From: Amblyornis subalaris
Taxonomy: Eukaryota; Chordata; Aves; Passeriformes; Ptilonorhynchidae
Direction: 5' to 3'
DNA length: 64,000 nt
Assembly (NCBI GenBank): GCA_018881555.1
Contig: JACAXG010000014.1
Coordinates: forward strand, 2,331,331-2,395,330
Positions 35,586-46,105 of the stretch are shown here, piece by piece (the stretch's first letter is position 1; every line of letters begins with the position of its first letter). A program made the translations under genes and the position numbers. The notes beneath the pieces are model-generated. The model worked only from the letters and a program-made list of their open reading frames with translations. It did no database searches and was not told the origin of the DNA.

Positions 35586-37304
35586 GTCCCGAGTATGTGC
35601 ATTGCTTGTTTACTACTAATTCTACACAAAATGCTGATCCTTGCGTTGTTTAAATACTGAACTATAAAAGGTTGGAAGATGATTTAAACCTAAAAGAAAT
35701 TTCACCAAATAGCCAATTAAATGGATCAACTAAGGATGTTGTAACGGTGTTTTTAATTTTTACAACATTTCCCTTCCAAGAAACTCACACTGGGTACAGC
35801 ACAGTTTGTCAGATGTGTCTTAAATGAATTAAAAGATATCAGGAGTATTGAAAAATCTCTATGATAATCAAATTATAGCTCTCATCATCAAAAGCAGCTT
35901 CCTCGGAGGTAGAAAGAAAACAGCTGGACAGACATCATTTTGGAGGGGAAAAAGGAGGTGTTTTGTCTAATGACTGGAAACTCAAGGGAGCTCAGATCCT
36001 ATCAATAAATATTTCTCAGCCCTGAGTCCTGGTAATGAAGCTGAGAACTTCACTTGGGAGCTGAGGATCACATTTAACCCATGTTTCTTCAAATATGCTC
36101 CTTTACTACAAATATCTGCTTCTGACCCCTGTGACCACAAGAAAAAAAAGCTTAAAATTCACGGTTGTAACTTTACACTGCCAATTTTGCTCTTTTTATC
36201 TTTAAGATTTGNAGTGGCAAAACATCAAGATCCGATAAACTTGGAAATTTTATAAACTCAGGTTTGGAGGGATGGGTTGTGAGGGTATTTTGGTCTCTTT
36301 AGGCTTCTGCTTTTTGGTCCAATTGAAAAAAAACCAAACCAACTTTCAAAATCCTGGGGAAAGTTGCTGATTTCCAGCATCCAGGACCGGGTGGCTTTNA
36401 GGGTTTCTCTGCAGCATTTGCAGCTTTAACAGCAGCGTTTACAACTGAGCAACTTCCATGGCAAAAAAGAAACCACTCAGTAATGCAAATGGTTAAATAT
36501 ATTTAAAATTCAGAGATTTGGGGTCTTCTGACTTTATGTCTACAGTGGACCTCTTAAGGGACTGTTACCAAAACTGTTGGAAACTTTCATTTCGTGGGTA
36601 GGAGTTTGATATTTCCATTTTATGCAACTCCTTTTTATTTTTGCTTGGGTGGCTGAGGATCAGGCTCTGGAGATGGGAGATAGGAGCCCTGTGCTGGTGA
36701 GTTATTTTTGTCAATAGCAGCCNCGGCTAATGAGATGTATCTCTCAGTTTCATTTGAATTTTAGAAGACGTTNAAAGTTATTTTTAAGACTTTATCACGA
36801 CTGTCTGAGAGGAAAGATAAGACAGGAAGGATGTGACACTTTTGGAAGCTCGGCTTTGGAGATGGATGAGATAAAGGGCCTGAGTGTAAGTGGGAGAATG
36901 ATGTCNGTGTCATGCTAGGAGCTGATTTAATAAATATAAATATGCAGGTAATTAGACTTCTCGGTGCTATTAATGATTCCAGCAATTCTNGCTGCAATAT
37001 GAGAAAAATACGTGTTGCTTCCGCACTCCATTTCTGTTCTCCCAGCTAATGGCTTCCCTTGAACAAAAACAGGGAGAGAAGGGATCATTCACTGCTTGCT
37101 TTTCATTGAGGAGACGTGCTTAGTGTCACANGGTTCTGTGGCATCTCCCTGGCCTTTGGGAAAAGAGTTTTCCCGGTAAATCCTCAGTTGGGAATACTCC
37201 CTGAGCACTTTTTACTGTGTTTTTGTTGGAGTTTTTATGATGATGGATATACCGTGGCCACGACTGTGNAAACAGTTTATATCCCTGGGAGTTTTCTTCA
37301 ATTT
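35586..37304. other. Single-copy non-coding DNA, no gene seen
   Basis: About 1.7 kb with no frame above 80 codons that stands out. The stretch 36925-37020 (TTTAATAAATATAAATATGC, GGTAATTAGACTTCTCGG, TATTAATGATTCCAGC) reads like conserved non-coding DNA. No repeat family recognised. Confidence 0.5.
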
Positions 37305-37385
37305 TCACTGAAATTCCTGCCAGAAAAACTTTTGTGTGCTCCTCCAGAGCCATCGGTGGCTGTTGGCCAGTGGGACACTTTTAAA
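37305..37385. repeat. Unidentified repeat block, copy 1
   Basis: The text AATTCCTGCCAGAAAAACTT, TGTGTGCTCCTCCAGAGCC, ATCGGTGGCTGTTGGCCAGT and GGGACACTTTTAA aligns to 39866-39958 with high similarity. This copy lacks about 19 bases that the other copy has after CCAGAGCC. Translated on the minus strand it gives GALEEHTKVFLAGISVKI-like and SHRWLW-like fragments in different frames. I do not recognise the family. It lies about 175 bp before a CR1 copy. Confidence 0.7.
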
Positions 37386-37560
37386 AAACACGGAGAGAGT
37401 GGCAGTCCCTGGTTTTGTCGGGAGCTGGCAGTGTTTGTAGAGCAGAGTGGATGAAAGACTCCCAGCACTGCAGTCTGTGCACATATAAATCAAAATACAG
37501 ATACAGAAGGCAGTACAGACCCCACCGGGGCTGTGCCACGATGGGAATGCCTCCTTCTTC

Positions 37561-37797
37561 CTGTGCCTCGTTATCAGGGGAGGTTTGGCTTGGATATCAG
37601 GGAAAGGTTCCTCCCCCAGAGGGTGGTGGGCACTGAACAGGCTCCCTAGGGAATGCCACAGTCCCAGAGCTCCAGGAGCGTTTGGACAGCGCTCCCAGGG
37701 ATGCACAGGGTGGGATTGTTGGGGTGTCTGTGCGGGGCCAGGGGTTGGACTGGGTGATGCTTGTGGTCCCTCCCAGCTCAGGATACTCTGTGATTTT
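37561..37797 (+). mobile_element. CR1 LINE fragment, different subfamily (CAGGATA type)
   Basis: The text AAAGGTTCCTCCCCCAGAGG, GGAATGCCACAGTCCCAGAG, CTCCAGGAGCGTTTGGACAG, ATTGTTGGGGTGTCTGTGC, CTCCCAGCTCAGGATACTC and TGTGATTTT is the 3' part of a second CR1 lineage. Its ORF2 tail reads ELQERLDSAPRD in one plus-strand frame. It lacks the CCATGGCAGGG motif of the commoner type. It closely matches the copy at 39966-40311. 5'-truncated near 37561. Confidence 0.95.
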
Positions 37798-39865
37798 TCC
37801 AGACAGCAACAAAACTGATTTATTCATGTATCAAGCTGCACTAGAGGTCAGTTTTATTAAAGCACGAGACNAAAGAATTGTGTCCCTACCCCAGCCTTGC
37901 TCTGGTCTCCCTCCTGCCCACGTCTGCCCTGCAGCTGGACCCGGCTGCCTGTGCCAGTTCGTGTAGGGAAGGGCTCCAAGTGGTTATTAATAACCCCAGA
38001 CCCGTCAGACATTAATCCCACACGCAGTAATGAGCACACACTCCCTGGCAGACTCTCCTGCACAAAAAAAAAAAAAAAAAAAAAACCCAAACCCCTCCAT
38101 ATATTAAATATACACTCGAGAAACACGACCTAGCAGCGCTCCAGTTGCAGGCATATGCTGCTGAGAACACTCAGCCATCCAAGGCTCAATCATGTGCTCT
38201 CCAAGGAAACCCACTGGTACCTAATTACAGCAAGATTACCAACGATAACGACAGCATAATGAATTACAGAACCTTTATGACTTATTAGCAGCGTTCCCTG
38301 CCATGCATCCAGACATTGAGGTGGAGTGGAAGGAGAGCTCTGAGTGGCGTTTGCTCGTGGCTTCCACGAGGAGCCCGGGGGGAATTACTCACTTGGTTTT
38401 ATGAGGATGGCACAAGTGCTTGTGCCTGCTGTGGTTTTTATGAAGTCTTAGCCAAAAAGATCATCATTATGGTGTTTCCTAAGGCTTTGCCATCTCCGTG
38501 GGTACCACGGCGTCCTACATCGTGTCTGGTTTAATTGGGTCGTTTCTGTGGTCCTACATTTCCCTTTTAGCCCTCCTCAGGGTCCCCTAATTTATTCAGC
38601 TGGCTTTGCTGCCGTACCCTACAGGTTAAGAATGTGCAAATAAAATTGCAAAGGAAAGGAATTCCGGAGTTTAATAAAATCAAGATCACATTTTATATCA
38701 TTACCCTTCCTCCCTGTTACCATTCATTGGTTTTCAGACATGGACATCACCATGAATTGGAGATAAAAGCCTCAGTGTACTCTATTCGGTCACAAGAATA
38801 GTGTTGATATTAATGGAATCATATCTAACCCCTGATATGCCCCCAAATGCCACAGGTGTGACTCAGAAATCTGCAATTTTATCATTATCTCCTACAGATA
38901 GTTCCAAATTCATTGCTGACTAGAAAAGTTGGGTTTCAGTTTGAACAGCTTAACCAGGGTTTCCCTAAGTCCTGCTCAGCTTTATTCTCATCTTGCACAA
39001 CTCAGCAGCATTGCAGAATTAGACACTGACGTTATCAGGGGTGGAATTCGACACCAGTGACAAGCGACTTTTTCTTCTCCTGTGGATAAAACATGTTGGG
39101 TTTAAACTGACTTTACATGAGGCAAACAAATACAAGATTTCTTTTAATTTACTGCGTGTTCGTGCATTTCCTCTGATGCTATTTTGGTTTTCAGGCTTTT
39201 CTTTTTCTTTCGAGCCTCAACTGTGTCTTTTTTTGGTCACAANAAATCAAGCACACACATAATATCAAATATCTGTAGAGTTGTTGGCAAAGCTCTGGAT
39301 TTTACTCTTCATGGAACTGAATTTTTTTTTTTATAAAAATTNAAATCTGAAGACTCCTTTTCAGTGAAATGTCACTCTTCTCTTGTGGTAAACAAAACTT
39401 GTCAGAAAAACAACGTCCTGTGAGCCTTCCCTCTCCCATATTCCTCTTAGGAGGGGGAGGAAAATCTTTTGCCCAATCCTTTTACTAAGTTTAGTTTTTC
39501 CATCTTATTTGATTCCTGGGAAGTGCTGGACAGGTATTTTTTTTATCCTTCTGCTTCCCTGATAGCTGGGAACTTCACATAGGTTAGGGGGCTTGTCCCT
39601 GTCTTCCCAAATCCACAGTGACTTCCACAATTCCCATAGCTGCAAACCATGTGTTTTGTAATAATTATTCATTCCTACTTGAATTCTATTATGATAAATA
39701 TGGGAATTAAGGAGCTGGCCCAGCATCTGGAGATAACCCACAGTGGAACGAACTGTGGGGTTGGCATCAAAGAGAGCAAAGGGAGATCTGATTTCGATAA
39801 AGGGATTGTCATGGGCTTATTCTGGGTACAGTAAAAAAAAAATCTGTTCTAGATTTTGAACCACA
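37798..39865. other. Single-copy non-coding DNA, no gene seen
   Basis: About 2.1 kb. Contains A22 at 38064-38085. The stretch 38215-38300 (GGTACCTAATTACAGCAAG, ACGATAACGACAGC, TGAATTACAG, TTTATGACTTATTAGC) reads like conserved non-coding DNA. No frame above 80 codons is convincing. Confidence 0.5.
38064..38085. repeat. Poly(A) tract, 22 bases
   Basis: The longest homopolymer in the window, followed by CCCAAACCCC. No retrocopy body recognised upstream; the nearest CR1 ends about 270 bp away and CR1 does not use poly(A) tails. Confidence 0.92.
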
Positions 39866-39958
39866 CTTCAATTCCTGCTAGAAAAGCATCTGTGAGCTCC
39901 TCCAGAGCCCCTCGGAGCTGCTGGAGCCATTGGTGGCTCTTGCCCAGTGGGATAATTT
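39866..39958. repeat. Unidentified repeat block, copy 2
   Basis: The text CAATTCCTGCTAGAAAAGCA, TGTGAGCTCCTCCAGAGCC, CCTCGGAGCTGCTGGAGCC and ATTGGTGGCTCTTGCCCAGT is the fuller partner of 37305-37385. On the minus strand one frame is open as GKSHQWLQQLRGALEELTDA then FLAGIEVWFKI. It directly abuts a CR1 copy at 39966. Family unknown; it may be an exon-like or repeat-derived fragment. Confidence 0.7.
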
Positions 39959-39965
39959 TATGTGT

Positions 39966-40311
39966 AGTTGGGTTGTTCAGCCTGGAGGAGACTGAGGGGA
40001 GACTCATCACAATTCCAGCTCCTCCCAAGGGGCAGCTCTGATCTCTGCTCCCTGTGAAGGGATGGGACCCAGGGAACGGCTGGAGCTGTGCCAGGGGAGG
40101 TTTGAGATGGAGATCCAGAAAGGTTCTTCCCCCAGAGGGTGGTGGGCACGGAACAGGCTCCTCAGGGAATGCCACAGTCCCAGANCTCCAGGAGCGTTTG
40201 GACAACGCTCCCAGGGATGCACAGGGTGGGATTGTTGGGGTGTCTGTGCAGGGCCAGGAGCTGGATCCATGATCATTGTGTGTCCCTCCCAGCTCAGGAT
40301 ATTCCAGGATT
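39966..40311 (+). mobile_element. CR1 LINE fragment, CAGGATA subfamily, longest of its kind here
   Basis: Starts with GTTGTTCAGCCTGGAGGAGA (plus-strand frame LFSLEETEGRLI), runs through GAGATCCAGAAAGGTTCTTC, GGTGGTGGGCACGGAACAGG, CTCCAGGAGCGTTTGGACAA and GATTGTTGGGGTGTCTGTGC, and ends at CTCAGGATATTCCAGGATT. It is the same lineage as 37561-37797 and 47126-47235. The ORF2 tail is frameshifted between overlapping plus frames. 5'-truncated at 39966, right next to the unidentified block. Confidence 0.96.
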
Positions 40312-41551
40312 GACTCACATTATTTTCACTTGTAACCACCAAAACTCAAATATTGTTCTTCTCCTGACGTTTTGTTGTTGCCCTGGTGACTTAACCAGAG
40401 AGGGAGGATGGGGACAACGAGCCCCAGAAGGTAAATCATTACATTTTCCTAATGCAAGCCTCATTTCTGTTACGTGGGATCCACTTCCCTCCCCTCCNAG
40501 AGGAGGCTCTGGCGGACGCTGCTGCCGCCGGAGCGGTAAAAAACCACAATTAAAACACACGGGTCACGACTGAGAAAAATCATTCCTCTAGACAAACCCT
40601 GCCAAGAAATCAGATCATCCCCTAAAGGGAGCTTGAAAACAAGAGAAATAACTCGGTGCTGAGCTCGGCTTCTCCAATTTACACCCCAGCGTGCAGCCCT
40701 TACACCGGGCAAGGCACGGATTGCATTCCCAGGCAGGGGAGCTCCGGGCCAGCAGCGAGGCCAGCTCCGAACAGTGGGAGACAACGGGAGCCTCCCGAGG
40801 TTTGGGCATGTGGAGAAAGGGCTTGGAGCTTCAGCTGGCGGCATCCCCGCGGAAAAGGACGAGGAGAGATGGATTCGGAGCAGTTTGGGGAGCCAGCAGG
40901 AACACCAAATCAGGATTTGCCAAACGCCGCAGGCAGGAAAGGGTCTCAAGGTGCTTGGAATGACCAGAGTAGCTCTGTAGGTGCAAAGGTTCCCTTTTGT
41001 ACATGAAAAGTGTCTTTGTCATGACATATTCTATTTTTTTCCATGTATGTTGAGTGTGAAAGACTCTAATGAATAATCCTCAAAGAATGTGCAGAGTTGG
41101 AAGAGTTAAATCTAACCCAGCGTTCAAGAAATCTCAAATTGTGCATTTATGAACGCAAAGCAGTAAGATCCCAGATTAATCAGCTAATTTCTGACNATGA
41201 GTTTCCATCATTTGAACAGTGATAATCCCTTTTTTTTTAGTCTCAGGTTCCCACAGCCTTTGCCAACCCATTTCAACCCGTGCTACGTGTTGAAATTGTA
41301 GGACAATCTCATGGCCATGGAAGGAAAAAGCCAGGTTCTCTCTCTCNGTTAATAATCTTTTTTTTCTTCTTGTCTTTCCTGAGGCCTGGCCACCTTTGTC
41401 AGAATTCTCAAGGGGCTAAACCTGCATAACCACATCAAAAAAACTCCTCTTATCTTTTAAGCTTTAGAAATCACGCTTCTAAATTGTCAGACCTGGGCCA
41501 TTTTCTGTGTGGAAAAGTCATGCTGAATTAATAAGAAAATTGTAATTTGAC
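40312..41551. other. Single-copy DNA, GC-richer part 40490-40900
   Basis: From 40490 to 40900 the base composition is richer in GC, with CTGGCGGACGCTGCTGCCGC and CCGCCGGAGCGG near 40509-40536. That permits a 159-codon minus-strand frame (40470-40949) and overlapping plus frames. None shows a domain. No repeat family recognised. It may be a weak CpG island. Confidence 0.45.
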
Positions 41552-41710
41552 TTTTTTTTTTTTTTTTTGCAGGGGGGGGATTCTGTAGAAGACAGTAATT
41601 ATGATGTTGGTTATAGTGAGCTACGAAATTGTGGAGGCTTCAAAGCACCCAAACCCATCGAATTGGCTTTAGAGNTGGAGTGCCACAAATGCACAGAGGA
41701 ACGGATTTGA
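41552..41710 (+). other. Exon-like signal: T17-GCAG followed by a 43-codon open frame
   Basis: T17 at 41552-41568, GCAG at 41569-41572 and a G run are followed by an open frame from 41579 that begins DSVEDSNYDVGYSELRNCGG and stops at TGA 41708-41710. A polypyrimidine tract plus AG fits a splice acceptor of a terminal exon. The frame length is well within chance, the G run is odd for an acceptor, and I do not recognise the peptide. Listed as weak. Confidence 0.2.
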
Positions 41711-42149
41711 TTTCTTTTATAATGCACATGAGTTATTAAAAAAAAAATAAGATATTGTATTCTACTTGCTGGATGAGAAAATAGAAACAACNGGCAGAGT
41801 GTTCTGATATTTCAGGCACTCGAAAACCAGGAACTGAATGCAAGCCATTGATTTTTCCTTCCAGTAATTGTTCCAAAGAAAACCAGTTTATTCCACAAAA
41901 GAACGGCTGAATGTCTGCACGTCAACCAGAATCTTGTTGAGATATGTGATGGTTTATATTGATAAATAGATGGACAGAGAAAGTCGGGAAACTTGAAGTC
42001 AGAATCAGTAATTTACTTATGAAATAATGATTAGATTTCCAAAAAAGCACTTCCATAAAAGGCTTTCGCTGCAGTGGGATGAGAAGAGCGCAGGGTTGGG
42101 AGCCTGGCTGGGATTCCTGCAGCCGGTAAAAAGCAGGGACAAACCTCCA
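41711..42149. other. Single-copy non-coding DNA, no gene seen
   Basis: AT-rich, about 440 bp, no frame or repeat that stands out. Confidence 0.55.
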
Positions 42150-42313
42150 GGTACTCGTTCAGCACGTTTTTTAATTTCGTTTTTTTTACATCTGTTCCGC
42201 AAACCTTCCGGGCTCTTCTCGTAGCCGAGGCGACAATTCCGAACGGCCGCGGCGGAAAACGTTCCCTGTGATTCCGAGCTGGGAAATTGAACCAGCGGGT
42301 GAGCACAGGTAGG
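42150..42313. other. CpG-dense island with splice-donor-like ends
   Basis: About 17 CpGs in 165 bp, including CGTAGCCGAGGCGAC and GAACGGCCGCGGCGG, set in AT-rich DNA. It ends with AGCGGGTGAGC and CAGGTAGGC, both splice-donor-like on the plus strand. It could be a small promoter or first exon of an unseen transcript, a conserved element, or the body of a retrocopy given the A18 run 80 bp later. No known coding motif. Confidence 0.35.
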
Positions 42314-42390
42314 CGAGTGCTTTATGGCAGGAGCAAATGGTTCTGTGATTGCTGAGCTAAAAGTGCTTCTGGAAACCAGAAATATATTAC

Positions 42391-42408
42391 AAAAAAAAAA
42401 AAAAAAAA
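42391..42408. repeat. Poly(A) tract, 18 bases
   Basis: Uninterrupted A18 following AATATATTAC. It lies about 80 bp after the CpG-dense island. No clear target-site duplication was seen around it. Confidence 0.9.
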
Positions 42409-43805
42409 GAATCGTAAACCAACTCCAGGCAACACAGCGCCTTTCTACGAGAAAAAAGCAATTTTTGGGGTGTGCTGTAAGATTTGCTGAGGTTCAATTT
42501 CTGGTTTTTATTTAGTCCTTTCATTCAGTCTATTGTGCAAAAGAGGAAAAATCCCCTGGCGTGAATGGAGTGGTTTCTCCTCTCAGTTCTGTTTGTTCAT
42601 CTTTGCATTAAACAACCCAAATATTTAGAGCCTGGAAGGACACTCAGTTCTGAGTGTGCATCTGGGTGGGATCCAGGGGAAGTTGGGATGATGCTTGAGA
42701 GGTCCTCCTGAGTGAGGTTATTCTCCTGTCACATCCACAGGTAGGGATGACTTTCAATGCCATTTTGCAGCTTTTCTGACGGAACATTTCACACCTATGG
42801 CTGGGAAAAGAAAGGATTATTCAGCTTATGCTTCCTGGAGCTGATGTATATCCTAAAATCAATTTACACACNTCTCTTGATACACTGAGGAACTAGAGAG
42901 GCTTTACATGCATCCCAGTGTTTTATTACTGCTCCAATTTGCAAGGTTAATTTGAAAAACCTGCCCTCATCCTCATCATGGAGACTTCTTTTTTAATTTA
43001 TGAGGGTTCTTCAGCGGTTTGTTTATTAATCCAATTGCAAACAGATGGTGGGAGTTGTTGAGTTGTCTCTTTTTGTTGTTTTCCTGGCTGTGCTTCTCTC
43101 CCATCTGACCTCGCTGAGAGGTTTCCCAGTCAGCTNAGTGGTGGTGGCTGAATGGGGGGAAATTTGGTTTATGTTTGATATTCCAGACAGTTCCTTGAAA
43201 GGAGGTGGTTCACATGCAAAGATGACACAGAAAAACAAGAAATAACAAAAACAACACCTGAAATCTCCCTGTAGGCACAGAATGGGTCACATCTGTTCAA
43301 CAGCTGGAGAAAAAGCCTGGGGAGAGGTTTTGCCAGTGTGAAACTAAAAAAACTAAAAGTGGCCAACGACCTTTTGTTTTCTTGCANTATTTTCCTGTGA
43401 TGTGACAGGAAATTCAGCACCAGCAGATGCATCCTCCTTGTCCCCTCCAAATGTTTTGCTAATTGAACAAACTCTGATCTTAAAATATTTAAGAAGAATT
43501 TATGTTGCACGAGCTGAAGTTGCTCATGTAATAATTTTATTCGCTGCTTTTTTTTTGGCATTACAATGAAGACAGATTGGGCCAGAGAAGTCCAATCAAT
43601 CTGATACCTGAGCAATTTCACTTTCTAAATGCAAAGTGCAGAATTACTGAAATTTATCAATTTTTNTTTCTTTCTCTCATTAATACTAGAGGGGGAAAAA
43701 AACCCCAGTCATCTTTGACAAAGTTCAGTAATATTTTATCTCACGAAGAATGCTCATGTCTCATTTCTTTCTGGAAAATTCCTCCCCCTTTAAATAGCTG
43801 GGNTT
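42409..43805. other. Single-copy non-coding DNA, no gene seen
   Basis: A 150-codon minus-strand frame at 43169-43621 is the main feature. It has no domain, is rich in L, F, S and K as expected of AT-rich chance frames, and overlaps part of a plus-strand frame. No repeat family recognised. Confidence 0.5.
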
Positions 43806-43940
43806 TTTTATTATTATTATATTTNTTTTTTTTTAAGAATCAGGTCTTTCCATCATTCATTCTTGTGCTACTATTATTATTATTGTTGTTGTTATTACTA
43901 TTATTATTATTTTAAAAACCAGGCCTTTCCATCATTCCCC
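43806..43940. repeat. Duplicated unit: ATT repeat plus CAGGYCTTTCCATCATTC
   Basis: Copy 1 is TTATTATTATTATATTT followed by AAGAATCAGGTCTTTCC ATCATTC (unique part 43841-43858). Copy 2 is ATTACTATTATTATTATTTT followed by AAAAACCAGGCCTTTCC ATCATTC (43920-43937). The unique 18-mers match at 17 of 18 positions and lie 79 bp apart. Best read as a tandem duplication of about 79 bp whose ATT parts then diverged. Confidence 0.9.
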
Positions 43941-45239
43941 CAAGCTGGTTTTTGCAAGGACACAGAGATGACAGGCAGGCCTGATGGAGGGTGGNTTTGG
44001 GAAAGGTTCCTTAGGATATCTTTGCAGGAAACCCCTCTNAGCTGGGGATTTGGGCTGGTGTGGGGAGTTCCCGCTCCGAGACGCAGTGGTTTGGTTTGAT
44101 TTTTCTGTCTTTTGAACGTTGCAGTGACTGGAGGATGTTTTATCCTCCCATAAATTCAAATTACTGCATTCACTGAGCATCCACAGCAGATTTCCAAGCA
44201 GAAAACTGCTGTGACCTCAGTGGGTTTGCACAGAGCATCTCACCGGCCATTATGGGTAAGGTTTATGATTTAATCCATTTGAAACTCTTCCTGTAAGTAC
44301 TTATATTTTCCTCCTAATTGTATCCATTTGATCCTCAGCAGTCCTTCAGGGCACAAAGTTATTGGCCCATTATCCAGTCATGAGGCATTGATTTGTGCTA
44401 TATAAAGAATGTATGGATCTTGCTCTTTNAAAATGGGAAGACCTCTTTGTACTTGATCTTGTAAATGGGAGAAGACTTTTCCCTCTGTGAACTTCTGGTT
44501 GAAATCTGTCCACATCACAATTTTTCTTTTTTTTAACAATATGCTGCTTATAACAGCCTTATAAATGGGATTTGAATTTTTTTGTGACTTTTGAACTAAA
44601 ATATCTGTAAAATCTGACATCAAGTTGGTAGCTTTTAAGCTCAGACTCAGTGTGGTAGTGCNGGAGGGTTTCAGATTAACCATTAACCCTTTCCCTAGGA
44701 GGTAAATCCTGTAAAAACCTCAATGAAGATCATAAGGAAAATGGGAAACAAGGCTTTTTATGAAGAACCATTGCAAGCCAGTGGTCTGAACATTTTTTAT
44801 TCCACATCTAAAGCTTTAAACATTCATTTACTGGAGGAGGTTCCTGCATGGAGGTTAAAAATGAAAATGTGCTTGATGAATTCAGTAAAATGAAAGAAAA
44901 AGTGCTTATTTCTGACAGGTAAAGAGTGTCCAAGTCAGGTGGGTGAATAATCACAAATTCTTCAGTTGCATCTATGCATTGGTGGCTGTTTATTTGCTCT
45001 GTTAACGTCCTTGTGTCAGGAAGTGCAATTTAGCTGAGGAAAAAAAGGAGCAATGACCTCGGGGTGGTTATGACCTTCCCAGNGGTTTGATTTTTGGGAG
45101 GTTTAGGTGTTTATGCAGGCTAAATTAATACATTTATACCCATCTGTCAGATATCCATGTTCTTCCCCATTTTTACCTTCGGNGCAGCTTGCAAAGGCTT
45201 GGGATGCCAAGGTTCACCCAATTATCAGCCCAGTTTTAA
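43941..45239. other. Single-copy non-coding DNA, no gene seen
   Basis: About 1.3 kb. Minus-strand frames of 82 and 101 codons carry no domain. No repeat family recognised. Confidence 0.55.
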
Positions 45240-45610
45240 ACCGATTTTAAATTTGCTGCGAGAGTCCGAGGACATCAAACCCTGCTCTGAAANCACAGAG
45301 GTGCCCTCAGCTGAGCAGCTGCGTTGATCCCAAATTTCACAATTCACAGGGAGGCGTGGGGTGTCTGCTGGTGAACTGGGAGGAGAACACCACCCGAGGG
45401 TCTCAGCGGGGGATTCCCCCGCGGTTCAGGCCGACGTTTTGCAGCCAGAAGCGGATGGGCCTGCCGTGGGGAAAGGGCTGGAGGTCAGATCTCTCCGCTC
45501 AGGTTTTGTTCGGCTCAGGAAGCCGCTGGTGTGTCACCGTGGGGTGTGATGTCTGCAAGCCCCGTTCTGCTCCAGCGACGTTTAAAGGGATGCAGATTCT
45601 GTTTTAAGGC
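45240..45610. other. CpG-rich pocket with short overlapping open frames
   Basis: Roughly 20 CpGs in 370 bp (CCCGAGG, CCCCCGCGG, GGCCGACG, CTCCGCTC, TTCGGC, GCCGCTGG, CAGCGACG). Two plus-strand frames of 83 and 62 codons overlap here, neither with a domain. The next CR1 lies 200 bp downstream. Could be a small CpG island or an old GC-rich repeat. Confidence 0.4.
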
Positions 45611-45810
45611 TTATTGCAAGGTCACTGAAGGCTTCAGGAGCAAAACTTCTTTGAGGGTTTTCCTGAAAGTTTTCCCGAATGAAGTTTCAAAAAAAATTGA
45701 ANAAAAAAAATAAATTAAGGATGGATTTGAGTCTATTTCTACTGATGGCATGAATATCCTGAAAATTTTACTTATAGGTTCATTTAAGTCAAAAATTGGT
45801 GCCAGTGGCT
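45611..45810. other. Short A-rich spacer
   Basis: Holds an A-rich stretch around 45689-45720 and no gene or repeat family. Confidence 0.5.
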
Positions 45811-46105
45811 CAACACCCTCACAGGCAAGAATTCCTTCCCAATATCCCCTCTATCCCTGCTCCCTGGCAGTGGGCAGCCATTCCCTGTGTCCTGTCCCTC
45901 CATCCCTTGTCCCAAGTCCCTCTCCAGCTCTCCTGGAGCCCCTTCAGGCACTGGAAGGGGCTCTGAGGTCTTCCTGGATCCTTCTCCAGGTGAACACCCC
46001 CAGCTCTCCCAGCCTGGCTCCAGAGCAGAGGTGCTCCAGCCCTTGGAGCATCCCCGTGGCCTCCTCTGGACTGTCCCCAGCAGATCCGTGTAGGCTCTTC
46101 CTGAC
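45811..46105 (-). mobile_element. CR1 LINE fragment, internal ORF2 part only
   Basis: The plus-strand text CAAGAATTCCTTCCCAATAT, CTGTGTCCTGTCCCTCCATC, CTTGTCCCAAGTCCCTCTCC, CAGCTCTCCCAGCCTGGCTC and AGAGCAGAGGTGCTCCAGCC is the reverse complement of CR1 ORF2. Minus-strand residues include RDIGKEFLPVRV, GVFTWRRI-like and GWSTSALEPGWESW in shifted frames, so it is frameshifted. Its 3' UTR is missing; it starts abruptly at 45811. Confidence 0.92.

Noticed and set aside
38064..38085. A22 as the tail of a processed pseudogene
   Set aside because: No recognisable gene body and no clear target-site duplication lie upstream.
40470..40949. 159-codon minus-strand open frame with overlapping plus-strand frames of 116 and 90 codons
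   Set aside because: Raised GC content lowers stop frequency on both strands. No domain or splice context supports coding.
43169..43621. 150-codon minus-strand open frame
   Set aside because: Composition rich in L, F, S and K fits AT-rich chance sequence; no domain recognised.
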